DNA of 36,020 nt from Bacillota bacterium (GTDB taxonomy: Bacteria > Bacillota > Clostridia > Christensenellales > CAG-138). Below the pieces are notes generated by a model. That model was not told where the DNA came from. It saw only the letters and a list, made by a program, of their open reading frames with translations, and made no database searches. Numbering within the stretch: position 1 is the stretch's first letter; the number at the start of each line of letters is the position of its first letter. Location: NCBI GenBank assembly GCA_023451115.1, contig JAEXFV010000070.1, forward strand, positions 1 to 36,020, written 5' to 3'. The translations under genes and the position numbers were made by a program. This document shows positions 16,212 through 23,518 of this stretch, piece after piece.

Positions 16212-16266
16212 ATAATATACATTAGGTATTGCGTGTGAAAAGATTAACAACTTAAGGAAAAAACAA

Positions 16267-16295
16267 AGGTGCACCTAAAATTATTAGGCGCACCT
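16267..16295 (-). terminator. Intrinsic terminator after the DUF975 gene
   Basis: Minus-strand stem AGGTGCGCCTAA / TTTAGGTGCACCT with a short loop, followed by TTGTTTTTT. Confidence 0.8.
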
Positions 16296-16322
16296 CATAA
16301 GCGTGCATTTTAAAGAAAAAAG

Positions 16323-17084
16323 CTATATTCCTTCCGGACCGTCAGGGGAAGGCCCTTGGAAATCCGAACAAGTTGTGGGCTCAAAAATAGGCTGGCCGGA
16401 ACGTTCCAAATAAAAAGCTGCGATTGCCGCTTGCATATACGGCCCAATCCAGAGGGTTAGGATGCCAAAGGACACTGCGCACAGCAACAGCCAACCAAAG
16501 AAACTCAAATGCAAACAGAATAAGCGGCCCTTATGTCCATCCATCAATTCTTTCGAGCGGTTTACCGCTTCGCGAATTCCCATATCCGGATCATCCGCCA
16601 TGAGATAGGGCGCCAGGGCATAGCGATAAGACGCCACAACGCCAGGAACAACCAACAGCAATCCCCATAGGAAGATGAATAACCCCATAAACAGCCTGAG
16701 CCCCAGCGCCCGCAGCAAAATGTTGAAACGGTCGAACAGGGTGTTGAAGGAGGCTTCTTCATTGCGGCACAGCCGGGTAAAATACCGGCACTCCCCCAAT
16801 TCCGCAGCGCCGCCACAGATCAGGCTGATGATGGAGAGGATTAAGGCCAAAGGCGGTAATACTCGCGTCAGTAGCCGGGGAAAAATAGCCATCCAACCAA
16901 ACATCCAGGGCAAAGAATACTCAACCGAGCCAAATCCCTGGGAAACCGTGGTGGAAATATCCACCATGGACTGATTGCTGGCGCCCAGCAATGCGGCTAC
17001 AAAACAAACCAAAATGGGTATGCCCCAATGCCCCCGGAGCTTATCCCTTGCGATTGCGCGGAAGTCCGCTGCTTTTCTTACCAT
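16323..17084 (-). CDS. DUF975 family integral membrane protein
   Basis: A 253-residue protein with the DUF975 signature at the N-terminus (RKAADFRAIARDKLRGHWGIPILVCFVAALL) and about five to six membrane helices. RYFTRLCRNEEASFNTLFDRF and YRYALAPYLMADDPDMGIREAVNRSKELMDGHKGRLF are typical conserved cytoplasmic loops of the family. Function unknown. The second ATG (17084) is preferred because GGAGGG lies 6 nt upstream; the first ATG at 17090 abuts that site. It follows hisC after about 100 nt and ends in its own terminator. Confidence 0.85.
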   Translation of the reverse strand: MVRKAADFRAIARDKLRGHWGIPILVCFVAALLGASNQSMVDISTTVSQGFGSVEYSLPWMFGWMAIFPRLLTRVLPPLALILSIISLICGGAAELGECRYFTRLCRNEEASFNTLFDRFNILLRALGLRLFMGLFIFLWGLLLVVPGVVASYRYALAPYLMADDPDMGIREAVNRSKELMDGHKGRLFCLHLSFFGWLLLCAVSFGILTLWIGPYMQAAIAAFYLERSGQPIFEPTTCSDFQGPSPDGPEGI

Positions 17085-17190
17085 AACCATCCCTCCAAAA
17101 CAACGTACAAATTTCTAGGCCCAAAAGGCCGTCGGGTTTGAACCAAATTCCCACCAAAATCCCTGAAATGTCATAACGCTAGGAAAAAGG

Positions 17191-18249
17191 CTAAGTCAAA
17201 ATCTCCTCTAATGCTTGTAATAACGCAGCCATTTCAGCATCGGTTCCCACCGTAATGCGAAGCCGGTTGGCAATGCGTGGCTGAGATGAAAAATGCCTTA
17301 CCAGAATGCCTTTGTGCCGCAATGCCGCCATCAATACGGCAGCACTTTTTTCCGGATGCTCTGCAAATAAAAAGTTTGCGCTACTGTCGGGGCATAAAAA
17401 ACCCATCTGGCGCAGGCTTGCAGCCGTTCGATCCCGGGTGGAAACGATCTTCTCCAGGGTTTGCTTGGTATAAGCTACATCCGAAATTGCCGCCGCCGCC
17501 CCTGCCTGGGCAATTCGATCCAGCGGGTAGGAGTTAAAGCAGTTTTTAATGCGGTTGAGTCCCTCTATCATATGGGCGCTGCCCAAAGCATATCCCACCC
17601 GCAATCCGGCCAGCCCATGAGATTTGCTCAGTGTACGGATCACCAACAGGTTTTCAAAACGGGGAATGAGCCCAATTACGCTGTTATGCCCAAAGTCTCC
17701 ATATGCCTCGTCTACCAGAACCGGATGGGAAGGGATAGCGGATAAAATCCGCTCCATGTCCGTTGTTGAAATGCCAAGAGAGGTCGGGGCGTTCGGGTTG
17801 CAAATGAGCAGCGGGCAGTAATCGTCGCAAACGCGCTCTATGGGGAAAGTATAATCTTCCTTTAAAGGGATTACCTCGGCGGTCATGCGAAATAGGCTGG
17901 CATAAACCGGGTAAAAGCTGTAGGTGATATCGGCATACCGCAGCGCAGGCTGTCTGCCAGGGTCACAAAATGCTAAAAAACTCAGGGCAAGCACCTCGTC
18001 GGAACCGTTGCCAACAAATACATTCTCTGGTGCCAAACCATATACCCTAGCGATAGCTTCCCGCAGGGCAAATGCTTCTGGATCAGGATATAAGCGCAAA
18101 TCATCGTTTGCCGCCTGCACCATGGCGGCAATTGCATTGGGAGAAGGCGGATAGGGGTTTTCATTGGTATTAAGCTTAATCAACTTTTGTTTTGGTTGCT
18201 CCCCCGGCACATAAGGGGTTAATGCCTGCGCCAGTTTACTCCAGTACAT
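17191..18249 (-). CDS. hisC: Histidinol-phosphate aminotransferase
   Basis: A 352-residue PLP-dependent fold-type I aminotransferase that converts imidazole-acetol phosphate and glutamate to histidinol phosphate. It has KLNTNENPYPPSP at the N-terminus, VGNGSDEVL for cofactor phosphate binding, NPNAPTS for substrate, VDEAYGDF for the PLP Asp, and the PLP lysine Lys209 in TLSKSHGLAGLRVGY. Length is normal. No other his genes lie nearby, so it may serve histidine or aromatic transamination. Its promoter is divergent from that of the cysE T-box transcript. Confidence 0.9.
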   Translation of the reverse strand: MYWSKLAQALTPYVPGEQPKQKLIKLNTNENPYPPSPNAIAAMVQAANDDLRLYPDPEAFALREAIARVYGLAPENVFVGNGSDEVLALSFLAFCDPGRQPALRYADITYSFYPVYASLFRMTAEVIPLKEDYTFPIERVCDDYCPLLICNPNAPTSLGISTTDMERILSAIPSHPVLVDEAYGDFGHNSVIGLIPRFENLLVIRTLSKSHGLAGLRVGYALGSAHMIEGLNRIKNCFNSYPLDRIAQAGAAAAISDVAYTKQTLEKIVSTRDRTAASLRQMGFLCPDSSANFLFAEHPEKSAAVLMAALRHKGILVRHFSSQPRIANRLRITVGTDAEMAALLQALEEILT

Positions 18250-18282
18250 CTACACGTCTCCAGACCATAAGTGATTTTGTTT

Positions 18283-18310
18283 ATTGTATCATGATCCGCG
18301 GGAATTGCAA
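18283..18310 (-). promoter_or_regulatory. hisC promoter
   Basis: On the minus strand, TTGCAA (18310-18305), a 16-nt spacer and TACAAT (18288-18283). Confidence 0.6.
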
Positions 18311-18330
18311 TGCAAACCTGAGGGATACAC

Positions 18331-18360
18331 TTGACAAGAGGCTTTCGCATACACTATGAT
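18331..18360 (+). promoter_or_regulatory. Promoter of the cysE T-box transcript
   Basis: TTGACA (18331-18336), an 18-nt spacer and TATGAT (18355-18360). It lies back to back with the hisC promoter. About 140 nt of leader come before the T-box Stem I; that segment has a small AAACC/GGTTT hairpin and nothing else I recognise. Confidence 0.65.
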
Positions 18361-18508
18361 GAAGTGGTTAAAGAGCGGCCAAAGCAATTAGATTGGAATT
18401 ATTCCTGGAGAATGTAATCAAACCTTTGGGTTTGCAGGAAGAACGGCTTTGTTTTGAGGCGGCAGGCCTTAAACGCTTTTTAACTCAAATAAACAGCAAA
18501 GGCAACGA

Positions 18509-18761
18509 CGGGAAAAGAGTAATCCGAAGCAAATGTTCCCAAAGAGAGGGTAGGCCGAAAACGGCTGAGAGCCTGCCTGGGAAACGCAAGGGTGAAGTGC
18601 ATTCCCATAGCCGCTTGGAAGAACGGGGCAACCCCTTTAGTATTCCGGGCCGTACGCCGCGTTAAGGCATTGAGGGGAGAGGGCGAAAAGGCCTTCTCAA
18701 ACAAAGTGGAACCACGGAGCATATCCGTCTTTGTAAGACGGATATGCTCTTTTTATTTTTT
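18509..18761 (+). ncRNA. Cysteine-specific T-box leader for cysE-cysS
   Basis: A canonical T-box. GAGTAAT on the 5' side of the specifier loop is followed by AAAGAGAGGG (18541-18550). The specifier side GGGTGAAG is followed by TGC (18598-18600) and a conserved purine, and the antiterminator T-box sequence AAAGTGGAACCACGG is at 18703-18717. TGC is a cysteine codon, which fits the downstream genes. Uncharged tRNA-Cys should stabilise the antiterminator and allow transcription of cysE. Confidence 0.92.
18717..18761 (+). terminator. T-box intrinsic terminator ahead of cysE
   Basis: GAGCATATCCGTC / GACGGATATGCTC hairpin (18717-18749), followed by TTTTTATTTTTT. It immediately follows the T-box sequence. 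Confidence 0.92.
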
Positions 18762-18782
18762 GAATAAAGTAATGGAGGCAGT

Positions 18783-19565
18783 ATGTTTGATACGTTTCGC
18801 AGCGATATCCGCTGCGTGTTAGATAGGGATCCGGCCGCCCGGAATGGACTTGAGGTGTTTTTATGCTATCCTGGGTTTCATGCGGTACGCTCTCACCGTT
18901 TTGCCCATTTTTTGCATCGACATCATTGTAAATTGCTTGCCCGCATCGTTTCGCAGATCAGCCGTTTTTTTACCGGCATTGAAATCCATCCGGCTGCGGT
19001 AATAGGGAAACGTTTGTTTATTGACCATGGAATGGGGGTAGTGATTGGAGAAACAACGGAAATTGGTGATGATGTGACATTATACCAGGGGGCTACCCTG
19101 GGGGGCACCGGCAAAGAAACTGGAAAACGCCATCCTACCATTGGTAACCATGTGGTAGTATCCAGCGGAGCAAAAGTGTTAGGCCCTATTAAAATTGGGG
19201 ATTATGCGAAAATTGGTTCTGGAGCAGTGGTGCTAAAAGACGCTCCTGCCTACGCTACGGTTGTAGGCGTTCCTGGCAAGGTGGTGAAATTAGCCCATTG
19301 CCCCAACGAGAAGGAAGGGGAACCGATTTGCCTGCAGAAGGACAGCACCCCTTGCCAGGAGTGTGACAATTGTCCTGCTATGACGGAAAACCCCTTTGAT
19401 ATCGTGCGGCTCATGGCTAGGCCGGAGGATGAAGAAGGGGAAGCAGGGGTGGATTTGGATCAGGTACACCTGCCGGATCCTGTGGAGATTGAGATCCGCA
19501 TGCTTCACGCTAAATTGAATGCCTTGGAGCGGGAGATGGAAGCGCTGAAGCAGCCGGCAAAGTAA
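18783..19565 (+). CDS. cysE: Serine O-acetyltransferase with a Cys-rich C-terminal tail
   Basis: A 260-residue enzyme that makes O-acetylserine from serine and acetyl-CoA, the entry to cysteine synthesis. Hexapeptide left-handed beta-helix repeats run from about residue 65 to 165 (IEIHPAAVIGKRLFIDHGMGVVIGETTEIGDDVTLYQGATLGG). The catalytic Asp81-His82 and His117 in GKRHPTIG are present. The catalytic body ends near residue 170. It is followed by five cysteines in 25 residues (Cys173, 183, 191, 194, 197) and then a helical, charged tail. GGAGG precedes the ATG. A cysteine T-box controls it, and cysS follows. Confidence 0.93.
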   Translation: MFDTFRSDIRCVLDRDPAARNGLEVFLCYPGFHAVRSHRFAHFLHRHHCKLLARIVSQISRFFTGIEIHPAAVIGKRLFIDHGMGVVIGETTEIGDDVTLYQGATLGGTGKETGKRHPTIGNHVVVSSGAKVLGPIKIGDYAKIGSGAVVLKDAPAYATVVGVPGKVVKLAHCPNEKEGEPICLQKDSTPCQECDNCPAMTENPFDIVRLMARPEDEEGEAGVDLDQVHLPDPVEIEIRMLHAKLNALEREMEALKQPAK

Positions 19566-19589
19566 TATAATATCGCGATCATTTGACGT

Positions 19590-19619
19590 TTGAATGGAAC
19601 TGGGTTTTGTTATTATAAT
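19590..19619 (+). promoter_or_regulatory. Possible internal promoter for cysS
   Basis: TTGAAT (19590-19595), an 18-nt spacer and TATAAT (19614-19619) in the 83-nt cysE-cysS gap. It could give cysS basal expression independent of the T-box. Confidence 0.5.
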
Positions 19620-19648
19620 GTTGTAAGGGAAACTACAGGAGGTAAATC

Positions 19649-21040
19649 ATGCAAATATACAACACCATGACCCGAAAAAAAGAGGAGCTTGTTCCCATTA
19701 CCCCCGGCCGTATCAATATGTATACGTGCGGCCCCACCGTGTATAACTATTTCCATATTGGAAATGCCAGGCCGTTTATTGTGTTTGACACGCTGCGCCG
19801 CTACCTGGAGTATCGGGGCTATCAAGTTACCCTGGTGCAAAACTTTACCGATATTGATGACAAAATGATTCGCCGTGCCAACGAGGAAGGCACCACGGTA
19901 AAGGAGCTGGGAGAGCGTTTTATCAAAGAGTATTATACCGATGCAGACGCCCTGGGGGTGGAACGGGCCTCGGTAAATCCCCGGGCTACGGAGCATATTG
20001 AGGACATTATCAATTTGGTGAAAACCCTGATAGAAAAAGGTCATGCTTATGCAACCGAGGAGGGAGATGTCTATTTCTCCGTGCGAAGCTTTCCTGGGTA
20101 CGGCAAACTATCCGGCCAAAGCATTGACGACTTGGAGAGCGGCGCGCGCATCGACCCCACTGAGCAAAAAAAGGATCCCTTGGATTTTGCCCTTTGGAAG
20201 GCGCAAAAACCTGGAGAACCTGCCTGGGAAAGCCCATGGGGCATGGGGCGGCCGGGTTGGCACATCGAGTGCTCTGCTATGAGTATGAGCATTTTAGGAG
20301 AAACCTTCGATATCCATGCAGGCGGGCAGGATTTGATTTTTCCCCATCATGAAAATGAAATCGCTCAGAGCGAAGCGGCTACCGGCAAGCCCTTTGCAAA
20401 TTACTGGATGCATAATGGCTATATCAATGTGAATAACCAAAAGATGTCAAAGAGCCTTAACAATTTCTTTACCGTGCGGGATATTGCCAAGGAGTTCGAC
20501 CTGGAAGCGGTACGGCTGTTTATGTTGGGGGCTCATTACCGTAACCCGGTCAATTTTTCCCGTGATATGATTGAACAGGCAACCGCGGCATTGCAACGGT
20601 TGCGCACGGCAAAGGAACGGCTGGACGAAGCGCCGGTGGCGCAAGCGCCTACCCCGGAGGACGCGGCTTTCCTTACAGAATTGGATGGTTTTCAAAAGGC
20701 TTTCTGTGATGCCATGGACGATGACCTGAACACTGCGGATGCGATTGGCGTGCTTTTTGATATGGCACGCTCCTGCAATACCTTTGTGAGCGAGCCCAGG
20801 GGCAAGGAAGCGGTTGAGAAGGCCCGCGCCCTGTTTGGTGAACTCTGTGGCGTGCTGGGATTGTTGGTACATAAAAAAGAGGAGGCGTTCCCACAGGAAG
20901 CCTTGGATATGCTGGAGCAACGCCAGGCTGCACGCAAACAGAAAAATTGGGCGGAGGCTGACCGGCTGCGTGATGCCCTCAAAGAGATGGGCTTTGTCAT
21001 AGAGGACACGCCCCAAGGCTCAAAATTAAAGAAAGCGTAA
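19649..21040 (+). CDS. cysS: Cysteinyl-tRNA synthetase
   Basis: A 463-residue class I synthetase that charges tRNA-Cys. The N-terminal zinc and HIGH motif region is YTCGPTVYNYFHIGNARPF. LVQNFTDIDDKMIRRA follows, the second zinc ligand region is GWHIECSAMSM with HHENEIAQSEAATG, and the KMSKS motif is NNQKMSKSLNNFFTV. The C-terminal ARKQKNWAEADRLRDALKEMGFVIEDTPQG is the family's usual ending. AGGAGG lies upstream of the ATG. It forms an operon with cysE, linking cysteine supply and tRNA charging. Confidence 0.97.
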   Translation: MQIYNTMTRKKEELVPITPGRINMYTCGPTVYNYFHIGNARPFIVFDTLRRYLEYRGYQVTLVQNFTDIDDKMIRRANEEGTTVKELGERFIKEYYTDADALGVERASVNPRATEHIEDIINLVKTLIEKGHAYATEEGDVYFSVRSFPGYGKLSGQSIDDLESGARIDPTEQKKDPLDFALWKAQKPGEPAWESPWGMGRPGWHIECSAMSMSILGETFDIHAGGQDLIFPHHENEIAQSEAATGKPFANYWMHNGYINVNNQKMSKSLNNFFTVRDIAKEFDLEAVRLFMLGAHYRNPVNFSRDMIEQATAALQRLRTAKERLDEAPVAQAPTPEDAAFLTELDGFQKAFCDAMDDDLNTADAIGVLFDMARSCNTFVSEPRGKEAVEKARALFGELCGVLGLLVHKKEEAFPQEALDMLEQRQAARKQKNWAEADRLRDALKEMGFVIEDTPQGSKLKKA

Positions 21041-21060
21041 TAGCAAAAAAAGATTGCTGG

Positions 21061-21094
21061 CGGCCCGAGCAAAATGCTGAATTTGCCCGGGCCG
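21061..21094 (+). terminator. Terminator after cysS
   Basis: GGCCCGAGCAAA pairs with TTTGCCCGGGCC (one mismatch), followed by a GT-rich run (GTTTGTTTGCTTTT). Confidence 0.6.
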
Positions 21095-21222
21095 GCCTGG
21101 CGTTTGTTTGCTTTTGCGTTGCAAAAGCTTCAAAATTCGCGTTGCTGCACCCCCTAGGCACAGTACGGCAAAACGTGATATGATAGGGGGACGATATACT
21201 GGGGAAAAGGCGGGGGACACAT

Positions 21223-21624
21223 ATGTTTAATTTTTTAGCACTGTTACAGCTTGCAGTAGCGGCATATCTCATCGTAGGCGCGATTACAGGGAAAAACAAA
21301 GTGTTTACCAGCCGATTCATAAAAGAAGAGAAAAAAGATGTTTATAAAAAATGGATGCGAATCCTTTTTGGCGTTGCAGGAGGATTGCTTGCGACGCTTT
21401 CCGGAGTGAACATCACGGCCTCTTTATTGCCCCAGGAGAGTGCCCTGTGGGGTACCTTGTCCGTTGCAAGCACTGTATTGGGTATCGCCGTGTTAACTGC
21501 ATTGCTGGCTATGTTTGTTTTAAACCAATGTGTGCAGGACCGGGAAAAGAAAAACCAGCCCGTACGCCATGTGGCGCCTCGCGCGGCTTTTTACTTTGAG
21601 GATGAGGAAGAAAAGAAAAAGTAA
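21223..21624 (+). CDS. Small membrane protein A of a related pair, unknown
   Basis: A 133-residue protein with three hydrophobic segments: LLQLAVAAYLIVGAITG, LFGVAGGLLATLSGVNITASLL and TVLGIAVLTALLAMFVLNQ. A cytoplasmic KEEKKDVYKKWMR loop lies after the first helix. The C-terminus is charged and ends with APRAAFYFEDEEEKKK. Layout and tail match the next gene (137 residues), so the two are paralogues. No known family was recognised. The surrounding genes suggest an envelope role. GGCGGGGG precedes the ATG. Confidence 0.7.
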   Translation: MFNFLALLQLAVAAYLIVGAITGKNKVFTSRFIKEEKKDVYKKWMRILFGVAGGLLATLSGVNITASLLPQESALWGTLSVASTVLGIAVLTALLAMFVLNQCVQDREKKNQPVRHVAPRAAFYFEDEEEKKK

Positions 21625-21677
21625 GGCCGTAATATTTGAATTTTTTTTAAACATTGCCGGAATAGGCTTAGCGTGCG

Positions 21678-21707
21678 TTGCACAGTGTTTCATAAAACTG
21701 GTATAAT
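21678..21707 (+). promoter_or_regulatory. Promoter for small membrane protein B
   Basis: TTGCAC (21678-21683), an 18-nt spacer and TATAAT (21702-21707). The leader is about 45 nt. Confidence 0.6.
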
Positions 21708-21758
21708 CAAACTGGCGGTGGAGGATGGTTCCGCTATCGCCAACAACAGGAGGATACT

Positions 21759-22172
21759 ATGGACTCAAGTTTTATTGGCATGTTTCAGATCGCCATCGGT
21801 GTATATCTGCTCTATGGTGGCATCACCGGAAAAGGGCAAATGTACAACGATGAAAACATCAAAAGCGAGATGAAAGAGAAATACCGCAAAACTGTGCGGA
21901 TTTCTTGCAACATATTGGGGCTTTTGATTGTGCTTACCGGCGTTCTGGACATGCTGCATTTCAATGTGGCGGAAGATATGCAGCCAATGCTCAACATCGC
22001 TTCTTATATTACCTGGGGCATTACCATGGCAGGGATTATCACGCTGTTTATCCTTGTTTATCGCATGGGGGATCGTACAAAGAAGAATCGGAGGCCTGGA
22101 GAAGCGCCGGCACCCAGAGCGGCTTTTGAGTTTGACGAAGAGGAAAAAAAAGAGAATAAATCTGGAAAATAA
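21759..22172 (+). CDS. Small membrane protein B of a related pair, unknown
   Basis: A 137-residue paralogue of the preceding gene. Shared features are a first helix ending in a G-x-I-T-G-K motif (YLLYGGITGKGQMY versus YLIVGAITGKNKVF), a basic loop (SEMKEKYRKTVRISC), two further helices, and the tail APAPRAAFEFDEEEKKE. AGGAGG lies just before the ATG. It has its own promoter, unlike a simple operon partner. Function unknown. Confidence 0.7.
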   Translation: MDSSFIGMFQIAIGVYLLYGGITGKGQMYNDENIKSEMKEKYRKTVRISCNILGLLIVLTGVLDMLHFNVAEDMQPMLNIASYITWGITMAGIITLFILVYRMGDRTKKNRRPGEAPAPRAAFEFDEEEKKENKSGK

Positions 22173-22287
22173 TCTCATTGCAATACTGTATTGGGATTTG
22201 ATCGGGCACAGGATAACATATGGTTCGCTGTGGCGGGGGAAGCGTTGCAGCGTATAAAAACAGAATTGTTGGAGGGGTAACACGGAT

Positions 22288-23376
22288 ATGGCGCAATCTT
22301 TGAAGCGGGCGATGGCCCTTGTTCTCTGCTTGGCAACGCTGTTGGCTTTTATGCCGGCTGCCATGGCCAGGAAGGGCGTTACCATTACAGGAAGCGGGAG
22401 CAGCAGCTCCATGCAAACGCAAGAAGAGGAACAAGAGACGGTTTCGGTTTTAGCCGCTACCGCACAGGTTACGGCGGATAAGGTAAATTTCCGGGAAGGG
22501 CCGGGCACGGACTATGCCTCGTTGGGGCGCTTGGCAAAAGGCACCCTGGTAGCGGTGTTGGACAATGCTTCCTATAGTGGATGGTGGAAAGTACAAAGCA
22601 GCGATGGGAAAATTGGCTTTGTCACCACCCAATATCTGCGTTTGGTTCAGGTTGGGGCGGCAACGGAGACCTCTACGGAAAAGACGTCTTCCAGCAGCGA
22701 AACTGCCGCCAGCGTAGTTTCTGCCATTGCGGCGGGGGATCCAAACAAAGCAAAGATTGAAAGCGCTAAGGCAAAAAACAAGGATACGGTAGGCTGGATT
22801 CAGGTTCCTGGCACCAATATTGACGACCCTATCCTGTATGGCGCTAACTTTTATTATGCAACGCATAATATTAACAAACAAAAATCCTATGAAGGCGTAT
22901 ACCCATTTTATAATAAGCTGACAAAAAATGTGGTGATATTCGGCCATAACCTTCGCGGCTCTGGGAAGGGCTTCCATGATCTGCATCATATGCAGGAAAC
23001 CGCTTTGGGCTACAGCCGCTGCCAGTCCGGCAGCTGTGGGAAAAGCCTGGGAAGCAAGTTCCAGAATTGGCAGGCGGATAATCGGGTTTGGAATATCTCG
23101 ATATATGGCAAGAGCAAATGGGAAGTGTTTGCCATGTATGAGGTAAAAGCCAACGAGCCTAAGAGCACGTTGCGCAATAACTGGAGCAGCCTCTCGGGCG
23201 CAAGTTCCAGCACTGTGCAAAAGTGGATTGACGGGCAGCTCAAGCGCTCGGAAGTCAACTTTGGCGTGTCGGTCTCTCCCAAAGATACGTTTCTCACGAT
23301 CATCACTTGCGGCACAAACTATGACTCGGCTACGGCCAATTCACGCTTGTTTGTGTTCCTGAAGAGCGTGGGTTAA
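22288..23376 (+). CDS. Secreted SH3b-class B sortase-like protein (1)
   Basis: A 362-residue protein. A signal peptide (LKRAMALVLCLATLLAFMPAAMA) is followed by a bacterial SH3 domain at about 60-118 (ATAQVTADKVNFREGPGTDYA...GFVTTQYLRL), a Ser/Thr/Ala linker, and a sortase B-type catalytic domain from about 155. His220 (VIFGHNLRG), Cys341 (LTIITCGTN) and Arg353 (NSRLFVF) form the expected sortase triad. An insert with Cys245 and Cys250 (GYSRCQSGSCGKSLG) is shared with the next sortase. Sortases cut a sorting motif and join the protein to an amine; SH3b domains bind wall. No substrate gene is next to it. GGAGGGG precedes the ATG. Confidence 0.88.
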   Translation: MAQSLKRAMALVLCLATLLAFMPAAMARKGVTITGSGSSSSMQTQEEEQETVSVLAATAQVTADKVNFREGPGTDYASLGRLAKGTLVAVLDNASYSGWWKVQSSDGKIGFVTTQYLRLVQVGAATETSTEKTSSSSETAASVVSAIAAGDPNKAKIESAKAKNKDTVGWIQVPGTNIDDPILYGANFYYATHNINKQKSYEGVYPFYNKLTKNVVIFGHNLRGSGKGFHDLHHMQETALGYSRCQSGSCGKSLGSKFQNWQADNRVWNISIYGKSKWEVFAMYEVKANEPKSTLRNNWSSLSGASSSTVQKWIDGQLKRSEVNFGVSVSPKDTFLTIITCGTNYDSATANSRLFVFLKSVG

Positions 23377-23425
23377 CGCATAACCCAATTTCCCAATGAA
23401 TTAGGGAAAGGGTAGCACACTTGGT

Positions 23426-23491
23426 ATCCTTAAACCGGCTTTGAGCAATCGGAGCCAGGCCGAAAACGGGGTTTTCGGAAATTTTTAGGAT
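23426..23491 (+). ncRNA. Candidate structured leader: three-way junction before sortase 2
   Basis: Outer arms ATCCTTAAA (23426-23434) and TTTTAGGAT (23483-23491) enclose two hairpins. One is GGCTTTG/CGGAGCC (23437-23443/23450-23456, 7 bp with G-U pairs) and the other CCGAAAA/TTTTCGG (23460-23466/23472-23478). The second hairpin is followed by AAATTTTT, so it could be an attenuator. The start codon is at 23519. It does not match a riboswitch class I know. Confidence 0.35.
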
Positions 23492-23518
23492 GGAAAACCA
23501 AAGGAGGATTAAAAGATC

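Noticed and set aside
18393..18665. A 90-codon open frame ahead of cysE
   Set aside because: It lies in the T-box leader, where the conserved RNA motifs explain the sequence.
23377..23518. A ydaO (c-di-AMP) or c-di-GMP riboswitch before sortase 2
   Set aside because: These would be attractive ahead of wall genes, but the conserved motifs of either class are not present, so it is listed only as an unclassified structured leader.
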